Below are positions 14,237-21,028 of a stretch of 27,614 nucleotides of DNA, in pieces. Under the pieces are notes generated by a model, which had not been told where the DNA came from, did not search any database, and was given only the letters and a program-made list of their open reading frames with translations. The position numbers were made by a program, and so were the translations under genes. The number at the start of each line of letters is the position of its first letter. The first letter of the stretch is position 1. The stretch is taken from contig CAZADH010000048.1 of assembly GCA_964483805.1 (NCBI GenBank), positions 1 through 27,614 on the forward strand, written 5' to 3'. Source of the DNA: CAZADH01 sp964483805 (GTDB lineage: Bacteria; Muiribacteriota; Ozemobacteria; Ozemobacterales; Ozemobacteraceae).

Positions 14237-15883
14237 ATGACCGATCAAGCAGTATCTCCCGAATTGGCAAACCCATCGACTTCCGAGGCGAGCGCCGCTG
14301 CCGAGCCGGCTGCGCCGGCGCTGCCACCCTTCACTTTCGACGATCTGCCGACAGACTTGCGTGCCGCGGTGCACGCCGCCGGCTGGCAGGTGCCGATGCC
14401 GGTGCAGGCGCGGGTGATCCCGCATCTGCTCAAGGGTCAGGATGTTATTGCCCAGTCGCGCACGGGCAGCGGCAAAACGGGCGCATTTGTGTTGCCGTTG
14501 CTGGCGATGGTCGATGCCGGCCGCAATGAGTGCCAGGCCTTGATTCTCGTGCCGACCCGTGAACTGGCCCAACAGGTCAAGGGCGAAATCGACCGCCTCA
14601 GCCGCAATCAACCGATGCGCAGCGTCTGCATCTACGGCGGCGTCGGTTACAAGACGCAACTCGATGCCCTGCGCGAGGGCGTGCATGTGGCCGTGGCCAC
14701 GCCCGGTCGGTTGCTCGACCTGCTCAACCGCTCGTTGTTGTCGTTGCGCGGGCTCAAATACCTGATTCTCGACGAGGCCGACGAATTGTTGTCGATGGGG
14801 TTCTTCCCCGACCTGTTGCGGGTCAAGGCGTTCCTGCCGCGGCAACGGTTGTCATGCATGTTCTCGGCGACGATCCCGGCCAGTGTGCAGCGCCTGTCGC
14901 ACGAGTTCCTGTATCAACCGCAGTTCATCGGCCTTTCCGGCGACTCCGTCCACGTGCCCGACATGGAACATCTGTATTACGTCGTCGAAGACATGTGGAA
15001 GGACCGGGCGCTCATGCGCATCATCGAGGCCGAGAACCCGCCCAATGGCATCATTTTCTGCAATCGCAAAGACGAGGTCGACTACCTGTCGACCATGCTC
15101 AAACGCAATGGTTACGATGTCGACCAACTGAGCGGCGATTTGAGCCAGCGCGACCGCGACGCGGTCATGGGCAAGCTCAAACGCCAGCGGTTGCGGTTCC
15201 TGGTGGCGACCGATGTTGCTGCACGGGGTATTGACGTCAGCCATCTCGAGTATGTCTTTATCTACGACTGGCCCAAAGATTTCGAGCAGTATGTGCATCG
15301 GGCGGGTCGGACCGGGCGCGCCGGGCGCAGCGGGGTGGCAATCAGTCTGGTCAATGTTCTCGAAGAGATCGACCTCAAGCGGCATGCGAAGCGGCAGGGG
15401 TTGAACTTCTGCGCGCGGCAGGTGCCGGCCGATGTCGACGTGCAGAACCGCATCGCCGAACGCATGCTGGCTCGGCTCGAGGCACAGGTGCGTGATCTCG
15501 ACAAACCGGGCCGCGATCGCCTGCCCCGGTATACCAAACTGCTGGAATCCTTCGATGGGTCCGAGCATGGGCGTGATTTGCTGTCGTGGTTGCTCGACAA
15601 CTTCCACATGGCGATGGTGAAACAGGCCTCGATGCCGCCAATCGTCGTTGACGAACCCGGCGACGAGACCCTGCCCGGTGTCGACAGCGCCTACGAAGAC
15701 AGCGGTCCGGTGCGCGAGAGTCCGCGTCGCCGCGAGGGTCATCAGAGCCGGGGTGGTCGTCAGGGTGGCAGCGGCGGCGGCGGCGGTGGTCGTCGCCGTC
15801 GGTCCGGCGGTCCACGCAGTGGCGGCGATGGGCAAACCCAGGCAGGCGGCGCTCCGGCGGGTTCCGGCCCCGTGTCGTCCTGA
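14237..15883 (+). CDS. DEAD-box ATP-dependent RNA helicase
   Basis: ATP-driven RNA unwinding enzyme, probably in ribosome assembly, RNA decay or cold adaptation. 548 aa; ATG 14237 with only a weak AGG upstream. Motifs in order: F-TFDDL and Q-motif (about 32-57, PMPVQARVIP), Walker A SRTGSGKT (74-81), PTRELAQQ (107-114), TPGRLLD (155-161), DEAD (179-182), SAT (210-212), then the second RecA domain with ATDVAARGIDVS and HRAGRTGRAGR. The C-terminus from about 495 is an Arg/Gly/Ser-rich RNA-binding tail, typical of CsdA/RhlE-like members; an Ala/Pro-rich N-terminal extension of about 30 residues is also present. A long leader before the start, as here, is common for autoregulated helicases of this group. 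The exact orthologue group is not resolved. Confidence 0.94.
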   Translation: MTDQAVSPELANPSTSEASAAAEPAAPALPPFTFDDLPTDLRAAVHAAGWQVPMPVQARVIPHLLKGQDVIAQSRTGSGKTGAFVLPLLAMVDAGRNECQALILVPTRELAQQVKGEIDRLSRNQPMRSVCIYGGVGYKTQLDALREGVHVAVATPGRLLDLLNRSLLSLRGLKYLILDEADELLSMGFFPDLLRVKAFLPRQRLSCMFSATIPASVQRLSHEFLYQPQFIGLSGDSVHVPDMEHLYYVVEDMWKDRALMRIIEAENPPNGIIFCNRKDEVDYLSTMLKRNGYDVDQLSGDLSQRDRDAVMGKLKRQRLRFLVATDVAARGIDVSHLEYVFIYDWPKDFEQYVHRAGRTGRAGRSGVAISLVNVLEEIDLKRHAKRQGLNFCARQVPADVDVQNRIAERMLARLEAQVRDLDKPGRDRLPRYTKLLESFDGSEHGRDLLSWLLDNFHMAMVKQASMPPIVVDEPGDETLPGVDSAYEDSGPVRESPRRREGHQSRGGRQGGSGGGGGGRRRRSGGPRSGGDGQTQAGGAPAGSGPVSS

Positions 15884-15904
15884 GTTGCCCCGGTCGATAT
15901 CGGC

Positions 15905-15933
15905 TTGTCGTTCGCAGTGCGACGAAGTATGAT
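15905..15933 (+). promoter_or_regulatory. Sigma-70-like promoter of the exported thioredoxin-fold gene
   Basis: TTGTCG (15905-15910), 17-bp spacer, TATGAT (15928-15933). The predicted start near 15940 gives a leader of about 58 nt to the ATG at 15998. It begins 21 bp after the helicase stop, so the following gene need not depend on helicase transcription. Confidence 0.55.
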
Positions 15934-15997
15934 ATCCACGCCGCCGTTCCCCCGATGCGTGCGGCGATTGCCCCAGTCGGCCCCAAGGAGACGAATG

Positions 15998-16708
15998 ATG
16001 AAGCGTTGGTTCTTGGTTCTGGCAGCGGTGGCGCTGCTGTGGTCGGCCAGCCCGGTCAGCGGCGCCGAACTCGACAACTACCGCAAGCATGCTCCCGGCA
16101 TGCCTTTTCCGTTCTTCGATCTCGAAGACCTCAACCATCAACGCTGGGCCAGCAACTTTCTGCGTGGCCGCCCGGTGGTGATTCTTACGGCCCATCGCGA
16201 CCTGAAATACGAAGTATTGAAATGGGCCGTGGCCCTCAAGCGTGACTTCGCCGACTATGGCTACATCACGCTGTTGTGGGTGCAGAACCTCAATCACGTA
16301 CCCTGGAACACCAGTCGCAAGACGGTGGTCGATCAGTGGCGCTCGTTTCAACCGCCCGTCCCGGTGCTGCTCGACTGGCATGCGGTCATCGGTCGGCGGG
16401 TCCGCGTCAACTACAAGATTCCCAACATCTTCATGATCGATGCCGACGGCATTTTTGTCGACCAGGAGATGCACATGTTCTCGCCTGAGGTCTATATGGC
16501 CGTGGCCCGCAAGATCCATACGCTGCTCGGGCCGGCGATGGGGCAGGCCAAGATGCCGACCTCGACCCCGGGGCCGCAACAACCTGATGTTTCGATGGTT
16601 CCCGGGCCGATGCAGGGCATAACCCCGCCCGGTATCAATGCGCCAGGCATGGTGACTGCGCCGCCGTTGCGCCGACTGCCGCGCGGCAAGAAGGGCGATT
16701 CCGACTGA
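15998..16708 (+). CDS. Exported thioredoxin-fold protein lacking all cysteines
   Basis: A 236-aa secreted or periplasmic protein. The second of two adjacent ATGs is preferred (15998; AAGGAG 15985-15990, 7-nt spacing); ATG 15995 adds one Met. Signal peptide MKRWFLVLAAVALLWSASPVSGA, cut before ELD. The mature part follows the AhpC/TlpA pattern: PGMPFPFFDLEDLNHQRW, a first strand RPVVILTAH, and the cis-Pro segment YKIPNIFMIDADGIFVDQE (Pro142). At the position of the catalytic CxxC (about 64-70) it reads TAHRDLK, and no Cys exists anywhere, so it cannot do thiol redox chemistry. A Pro/Gly/Met-rich tail of about 55 residues follows. It is probably a binding or structural derivative of the fold. 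Family at superfamily level only. Confidence 0.8.
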   Translation: MKRWFLVLAAVALLWSASPVSGAELDNYRKHAPGMPFPFFDLEDLNHQRWASNFLRGRPVVILTAHRDLKYEVLKWAVALKRDFADYGYITLLWVQNLNHVPWNTSRKTVVDQWRSFQPPVPVLLDWHAVIGRRVRVNYKIPNIFMIDADGIFVDQEMHMFSPEVYMAVARKIHTLLGPAMGQAKMPTSTPGPQQPDVSMVPGPMQGITPPGINAPGMVTAPPLRRLPRGKKGDSD

Positions 16709-16734
16709 CGTAAATACAGCGTAGGATTAACTCG

Positions 16735-16767
16735 CCGCGGTGTGCTCTCGCAGCAACACCGCGGTTT
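16735..16767 (+). terminator. Terminator-like hairpin after the thioredoxin-fold gene
   Basis: CCGCGGTGT (16735-16743) pairs with ACACCGCGG (16756-16764), a 9-bp GC-rich stem that can extend inward by GCT/AGC across a bulged A, followed by TTTG. The T-run is short, so termination may be partial and allow readthrough into the surE-like gene at 16811. Confidence 0.5.
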
Positions 16768-16810
16768 GTCTGAAGAAAAGATCTCTGCATAGGGAAAGGG
16801 AAGAAACGGC

Positions 16811-17707
16811 ATGAAAGAGACGATGGTGTTGATTCGGCGTGTTACCGTGGTGTTCGTGGTGGCGCTCGCCTGGGGCGGCGCTGCTTTGGCCCAGACAGCA
16901 GGTGCCATGCCACCGGCCCCGCCGTTGTCGATTCTCGTCGGTGATGACGACGGAATCGAGTCGGAAGGGATCATCGCGCTGGCCGGTGAACTGGCGCAAC
17001 TGGGTGACCTGACCGTTGTCGCCCCGTTGACCAACCACAGCGGTGCCGGCCATGCGGTCACGACCGAAGGGCCGATCAAGGTCAAACCGATCAAGCGTGA
17101 CGGCAAGCCGTTTGGTTACGGCGTCACGGGAACGCCGGTGACTGCGATCATGCTTGGGCTCGATGCGATCATGCAACGCCCACCCGATGTCGTCGTGTCA
17201 GGGGTCAACGAAGGGCACAACATGGGTCAGGTCATCTACACCTCGGGAACGTTCGGGGTCGCACGTGAAGCCGTGATTCGCGGCATTCCCGGGATCGCCG
17301 TGTCGCTCGAGCGCGGCAAGGACAACGACTTCGGTCTGGCGGCGAAGTTCACCAAGTCGCTTGTGCAGCATTTTCAGCGGTATGGGTTTCCGCGTGGCGT
17401 CGTCGTTAACGTCAATGTCCCGGCCTGTAAAGAGGCCGACCTCAAGGGTGTCATGTTGACCAAGCTGTCGGACTGGCGCTGGCACAACATGTGGTATCAG
17501 CGCGCCGACCCGTTCGGAAACCAGTACTACTGGAACCGCATCCGCAAACCCCTGGTGGCGCCGGCTCCGGGCAGCGATGCCTGGGCGGTGGCCAACAAGA
17601 TGATTTCGGTCAGTCTCGTGCCGCTCGAAGCGCCTTCGGCCGTGGTCCCGGTGAAACGCGAATTCGACGGGTTCTCGTTCCTCGGCAAGGCACTGGTCAG
17701 ACCCTGA
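16811..17707 (+). CDS. surE: Exported SurE-family nucleotidase
   Basis: Metal-dependent 5'/3'-nucleotidase (nucleoside-monophosphate phosphatase) family. 298 aa; ATG 16811 after AAGGGAAG, 9 nt before the start. An N-terminal signal peptide (about 1-27, ending AALA|QTAG) precedes the domain; classical SurE proteins are cytoplasmic and lack one. Conserved motifs: SILVGDDDGIESEG (Asp46/Asp47 as the metal pair; the usual Asn before them is Asp45), NHSGAGHAV (Ser77), YGVTGTPVTAIMLGL, and VSGVNEGHNMG (Asn133) followed by YTSGTFGVAREAVIRGIP. All metal ligands are retained, so it is probably active, acting on nucleotides outside the cytoplasm, perhaps for phosphate or nucleoside scavenging. It lies 102 bp after another exported protein gene and ends before a strong hairpin. 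Confidence 0.9.
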   Translation: MKETMVLIRRVTVVFVVALAWGGAALAQTAGAMPPAPPLSILVGDDDGIESEGIIALAGELAQLGDLTVVAPLTNHSGAGHAVTTEGPIKVKPIKRDGKPFGYGVTGTPVTAIMLGLDAIMQRPPDVVVSGVNEGHNMGQVIYTSGTFGVAREAVIRGIPGIAVSLERGKDNDFGLAAKFTKSLVQHFQRYGFPRGVVVNVNVPACKEADLKGVMLTKLSDWRWHNMWYQRADPFGNQYYWNRIRKPLVAPAPGSDAWAVANKMISVSLVPLEAPSAVVPVKREFDGFSFLGKALVRP

Positions 17708-17733
17708 TCCGATAGAAATACGTCGTAAATACA

Positions 17734-17765
17734 ATAAGCGCCGGGCCCTTGGGCCCGGCGCTTAT
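17734..17765 (+). terminator. 15-bp hairpin after surE, possibly bidirectional
   Basis: ATAAGCGCCGGGCCC (17734-17748) and its exact complement (17751-17765) flank a TT loop. On the + strand it ends in CTTAT with no long T-run. On the - strand it is followed by a T-rich stretch (TTGTATTTACG), which would suit the convergent GH13 gene ending at 17953. It is the natural transcription boundary between the two convergent blocks. Confidence 0.7.
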
Positions 17766-17770
17766 GCTGA

Positions 17771-17947
17771 GGACGGTGCAAACGACCCGCCCGCCAGGGA
17801 TGGCGCAGTGGGCGTTTGCCGCCAGGAGGGCGGTCCCAAACGGAGTTTGGGACGGTGCAAACGACCCGCCCGCCAGGGATGGCGCAGTGGGCGTTTGCCG
17901 CCACGAGGGCGGTCCCAAACGGAGTTTGGGACGGTGCAAACGACCCG
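17771..17947. repeat. 79-bp hairpin-rich tandem repeat, 2.2 copies
   Basis: Copies at 17771-17849 and 17850-17928 differ at one base (AGG versus ACG); the first 19 bases recur at 17929-17947. Each unit folds into three stems: GCAAACG/CGTTTGC (17778-17784 with 17813-17819) enclosing CGCCA/TGGCG (17792-17805); CCGCC/GGCGG (17819-17833); and GTCCCAAAC/GTTTGGGAC (17833-17853), whose right arm crosses into the next unit. It lies between convergent genes, and no part is seen elsewhere in the window. This looks like a REP/MITE-type intergenic element that has been locally amplified. The unit is not a CRISPR repeat because there are no spacers. Confidence 0.85.
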
Positions 17948-17952
17948 TCGGC

Positions 17953-19239
17953 TTACGTCTTCGTGGTCAGCAGGATCACCTGGGACGGGCGCAGGTGGTA
18001 TTCGAAGTTCTTGGGTGCCACGTCAGCCATGGTGAACTCGGGCGAGATGTCGACCGGGTTGCCGCCGAGCAGACCTGCGAGGTCGGGAATGAACACGCGC
18101 TGGTAGTCGCGATGGCTCTTGTTGAGGATCGCCAACAGCGGTGCCACGCCTTGGTGCTGGCGCATGAAACAGAAGACGTTGAACCAGTTGTCCTGGTCGA
18201 TGATCCGGACCGGCACCTCGACATTCAGGATCGGCAGGCGTTGCTTGAGCGCCATGACCTGCGTGACGTAGCCGGTCAGATCGATGCCGGTGTTTTCTTC
18301 CCACCAGTCGGGACGCGAGGTCACGACGTCAGGCTTGCGGCGGAACGCGTACTCGAAGCCGGTCGGGATCATCAATCCCTTCGACCAGGTCAGGCCAAAC
18401 AACAACTGTCGCTTCATGCGGGCGACGTCGCCCTGATACTCGGTCCAGGCCCGTTCGGTGTCGTGAGACTCGGGAAACGAGATGGTCGAGACGACGCGGG
18501 CGATCTTCTGTTGCTGCTCGACGCCCCACGGAGCCTGGTAATCCCACCATTTGCTCGAGTTGAACAGATAATCGAACCCGACCTTCGCCAGTTGTTCGAC
18601 CTGCTGAAAACTGCAACCGAGCGATTCGGCGAGAAACAGACAATCGGGCGAGACCGCACGCGCTTTGCCGATGAGTTGCTGCCAGAGGGCATCCGGCACG
18701 AGATACGCAGCGTCGCAGCGGCAACCATCGAACCCAAGTTTCAGATAATGTGTCACCATCGACGACCAGAACGACCAGAGGTTGTCACGGTCGCGTGAGT
18801 GGTCGTTGTCGACCTCGGCGAGGTCGCCCCACTCCATCCAGCGGCCATCATGGTTCGCGCCAGGGTGGACAATCTCGCCGTTCGGATGCCGCTTGAACCA
18901 GTCAGGGTGCTCGTGCACCAGCGTCGAATCAAAAGCGGTGTGGTTGATGACGAGATCCATGATCGCGGCCATGCCATGCTTGTGGCAGTCGTCGAGAAAC
19001 GCCTTGAGCTGTTCCGTCGGGCTCTGACTCGAGGCGTGATCGACGAAATCGGGGTTGAACTTGTAGTAGTCTTTCACCGCGTAAAGACTGCCCGAGAAAC
19101 CCGGATAATGGAAAGGGTTGACGTAGATGGCGTTGAACCCCATGGCTTGCAGGCGCGGCAGGTGCTGCCGCCACGCGGTCATCGAGCCGAGCAGGCGCGG
19201 AAAGAGGTTGTACAGACGGATTCCCTGGCGACGATCCAT
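17953..19239 (-). CDS. GH13 alpha-amylase-family glycoside hydrolase / transglycosidase
   Basis: A 428-aa enzyme acting on alpha-glucans or alpha-glucosides. ATG 19239 follows AAGGAAG; the frame is open upstream, but that part overlaps the next gene and is a shadow. GH13 regions: DLVINH (95-100), GFDGCRCDAA with nucleophile Asp176, LFLAES with acid/base Glu205, and FPESHDTE with His259/Asp260. All catalytic residues are present. There is no signal peptide, so it is probably cytoplasmic. The NHTAFDSTLVHEHPDWF stretch and the short barrel resemble maltosyltransferase/GlgE-like relatives more than secreted amylases, but the subfamily cannot be fixed by eye. It lies 49 bp downstream of the BtpA/SgcQ-family gene on the same strand, so the two probably form an operon. 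Confidence 0.88.
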   Translation of the reverse strand: MDRRQGIRLYNLFPRLLGSMTAWRQHLPRLQAMGFNAIYVNPFHYPGFSGSLYAVKDYYKFNPDFVDHASSQSPTEQLKAFLDDCHKHGMAAIMDLVINHTAFDSTLVHEHPDWFKRHPNGEIVHPGANHDGRWMEWGDLAEVDNDHSRDRDNLWSFWSSMVTHYLKLGFDGCRCDAAYLVPDALWQQLIGKARAVSPDCLFLAESLGCSFQQVEQLAKVGFDYLFNSSKWWDYQAPWGVEQQQKIARVVSTISFPESHDTERAWTEYQGDVARMKRQLLFGLTWSKGLMIPTGFEYAFRRKPDVVTSRPDWWEENTGIDLTGYVTQVMALKQRLPILNVEVPVRIIDQDNWFNVFCFMRQHQGVAPLLAILNKSHRDYQRVFIPDLAGLLGGNPVDISPEFTMADVAPKNFEYHLRPSQVILLTTKT

Positions 19240-19288
19240 GGCTGCTTCCTTTCGCTTCGTCAATAATTGTAGAAGCGCACCCGGCCGA

Positions 19289-20212
19289 TCAACGGCGAGG
19301 TTGCCTGCGTTTGGCCGGGCTTGCGGGGGCATCCGGCAGGGAACGTGGGGTCGAGTTGGGCGCGAGGAGCGCCCGGTGGGCGGCGACGAGCTGTTGCATC
19401 CGCTTGGGATCGAGCGGGCGTGCCCAATCCCCGTCCTGCTTGATGCTCGAGCCGACGATCCAGGCATCGGCCGCCGTGAAACGGGCGGCGTTGCCCGCGT
19501 CGATACCCGAACCGATGACCACCGGCAACGCGCAAGCGCGTTTCACCTCGGCCAGTTCGTCGGGGTTCGCCGGATCGCCGGTGTGGGCGCCGGTGACGAT
19601 CACCGCATCGGCACCGAAAAACTCGGCGCCGTGGGCCCACTCGGCCAGTGACAGGTCGGCGGTCACGGCATGACTGGAGTGTTTTTTCTGAATGTCGGTC
19701 CAGATGCCGACATGCTCGGCGCCAATCTGGCGGCGATAGCGCAACAGTTGCGCCGCGCCCGCTTCGATCCAGCCTTCGTCGGCGACGTGACCGAAGACGA
19801 ACCCCTCGGCCCGGATGAAGTCGAGGCCGGCAGCGAGAGCTACCGCCAACGCCTCGTGATTCGCACCGGCGAGGATCTGCAAGCCCATCGGATAGCCCGG
19901 ACCGACCTGCCGGCGCACGGCCACGCAGACGGCGGTCATGACCGCGACGATCTCGGGACCCACCTTGCCCTTGCAATACGGCCGGTCATGCATGTTCTCG
20001 AGCAGAATGCCGGTAAATCCCGCGGCTTGATATGCTTCAGCCTCGCGGACTGCCGTATTTACAATGTCTGTAACCGGTAGTTCGTGGTAGGGCGTGCCAG
20101 GCAGCGCGCGCACGTGAACCATTCCGAACAGCGCCGGGCGATGGGGACCGCCGAAGGGCGGGCGCGAAAACGGGGTTCGCTGGACCGTGGGGCCGGTGTT
20201 GTTTGCTTTCAT
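19289..20212 (-). CDS. BtpA/SgcQ-family protein
   Basis: A TIM-barrel-type protein of the BtpA/SgcQ family: BtpA is linked to photosystem I biogenesis in cyanobacteria, SgcQ to a sugar operon in E. coli. 307 aa from ATG 20212 (weak ribosome-binding site; ATG 20233 and ATG 20245 are alternatives). Motifs: FGMVHVRALPGTP, ILLENMHDRPYCK, DIQKKHSSHAVTADL, VIVTGAHTGDP, VIGSGIDAGNA and VGSSIKQDGDW, covering the whole family length. The last 30 residues are a basic Pro/Ala/Arg tail. There is no sign of photosynthesis in the window. Its pairing with a GH13 enzyme points to carbohydrate metabolism, closer to the SgcQ setting. Biochemical activity is unknown. Confidence 0.9.
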   Translation of the reverse strand: MKANNTGPTVQRTPFSRPPFGGPHRPALFGMVHVRALPGTPYHELPVTDIVNTAVREAEAYQAAGFTGILLENMHDRPYCKGKVGPEIVAVMTAVCVAVRRQVGPGYPMGLQILAGANHEALAVALAAGLDFIRAEGFVFGHVADEGWIEAGAAQLLRYRRQIGAEHVGIWTDIQKKHSSHAVTADLSLAEWAHGAEFFGADAVIVTGAHTGDPANPDELAEVKRACALPVVIGSGIDAGNAARFTAADAWIVGSSIKQDGDWARPLDPKRMQQLVAAHRALLAPNSTPRSLPDAPASPAKRRQPRR

Positions 20213-20311
20213 CACCCAACAGACTAACCCCATCGGCCGGGTCAATGCAAACTCACACCGGCGCTATGTTCCGGGATGGCATGGCCGTCTAGACCGCTAC
20301 AGCAGCAGGTT

Positions 20312-20698
20312 TCAGGGAACTGGGGTTAACGATACCCGCCCAGTCACCACGGCGTTTTCCGGTGCCTCCAGGGCGTACGCGGTGATGGTGCGGGTGACCG
20401 CACCGTCACTTTGCCACGGGGCCTGGAACAGTCCGTTCTGGTCGATCACGCCCAGTTCTGGGTCGCCACCGGGGATGCCGTCGACGCACCAAACCCACAA
20501 CGAGCCTGAAACGTGATCGGGAATCTTCAACTGCAAGCGCTGGCCCGGACCGACACTTGCCAGCGCAGGGGAAAGGGTGGGGCTCTCGCCGGTGCTGACC
20601 TGGGGCGCGGGGTCGAACCCACGCTGCAGACCACAACCCACAAAGAGCACCAATGGAATGATCATGGCGACGACGAATACGGCGGCGTTCCTGATCAT
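20312..20698 (-). CDS. Small putative lipoprotein with an Ig-like domain
   Basis: A 128-aa exported protein. ATG 20698 has GAGGT five nt upstream. N-terminus MIRNAAVFVVAMIIPLVLFVGC is a lipoprotein signal with Cys22 as the probable lipidated residue (-3 is Phe rather than the usual Leu). The mature part has the short bacterial Ig-like pattern: GQRLQLKIPDHVSGSLWVW, DGIPGGDPELGVIDQNGLFQAP, ending TGRVSLTPVP, like single Big/PKD-type repeats in surface proteins. It stands alone, 99 bp upstream of the BtpA gene and divergent from the large exported protein at 21029. Role unknown; probably an outer-membrane or periplasmic anchor. Confidence 0.75.
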   Translation of the reverse strand: MIRNAAVFVVAMIIPLVLFVGCGLQRGFDPAPQVSTGESPTLSPALASVGPGQRLQLKIPDHVSGSLWVWCVDGIPGGDPELGVIDQNGLFQAPWQSDGAVTRTITAYALEAPENAVVTGRVSLTPVP

Positions 20699-20900
20699 GA
20701 ATACCTCGCGATTGTTGAGATGAATCGGCGGCGGACGCGCTGGTTTGACAGCGATGTCCCCCCTCGTCAACGCGTATCGGCCGTGAGGCATCCTTTGTTA
20801 ATGGAGAAATCTGTTGCTGGCGCAAATCGTCTGCTGATCGCGAGAATCGTTTGGGAGCCCTGTGCAAACACCGATGAACAGGAGGGTGATTACGGAAATC

Positions 20901-20929
20901 TTTACTTGCTCCCTTCTTCAAGGTAGAAT
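20901..20929 (+). promoter_or_regulatory. Sigma-70-like promoter of the large exported protein gene
   Basis: TTTACT (20901-20906), 17-bp spacer, TAGAAT (20924-20929), predicting a start near 20936 and a leader of about 93 nt. The remainder of the 330-bp divergent gap (20699-21028) shows no further gene. A perfect TTGACA at 20745-20750 lacks a matching -10. Confidence 0.5.
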
Positions 20930-21028
20930 CGTTCCCAACTCTGTGTACACTCGTGCATTGGTGCGGGTCTGCGCTGGGTACGCGTTGACGACTACGGTTG
21001 GGCAAACCCGCCGAAGAGGAGGATGACG

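Noticed and set aside
17771..17947. CRISPR-like array
   Set aside because: The 79-bp units are directly adjacent with no unique spacers, and no cas genes are in the window.
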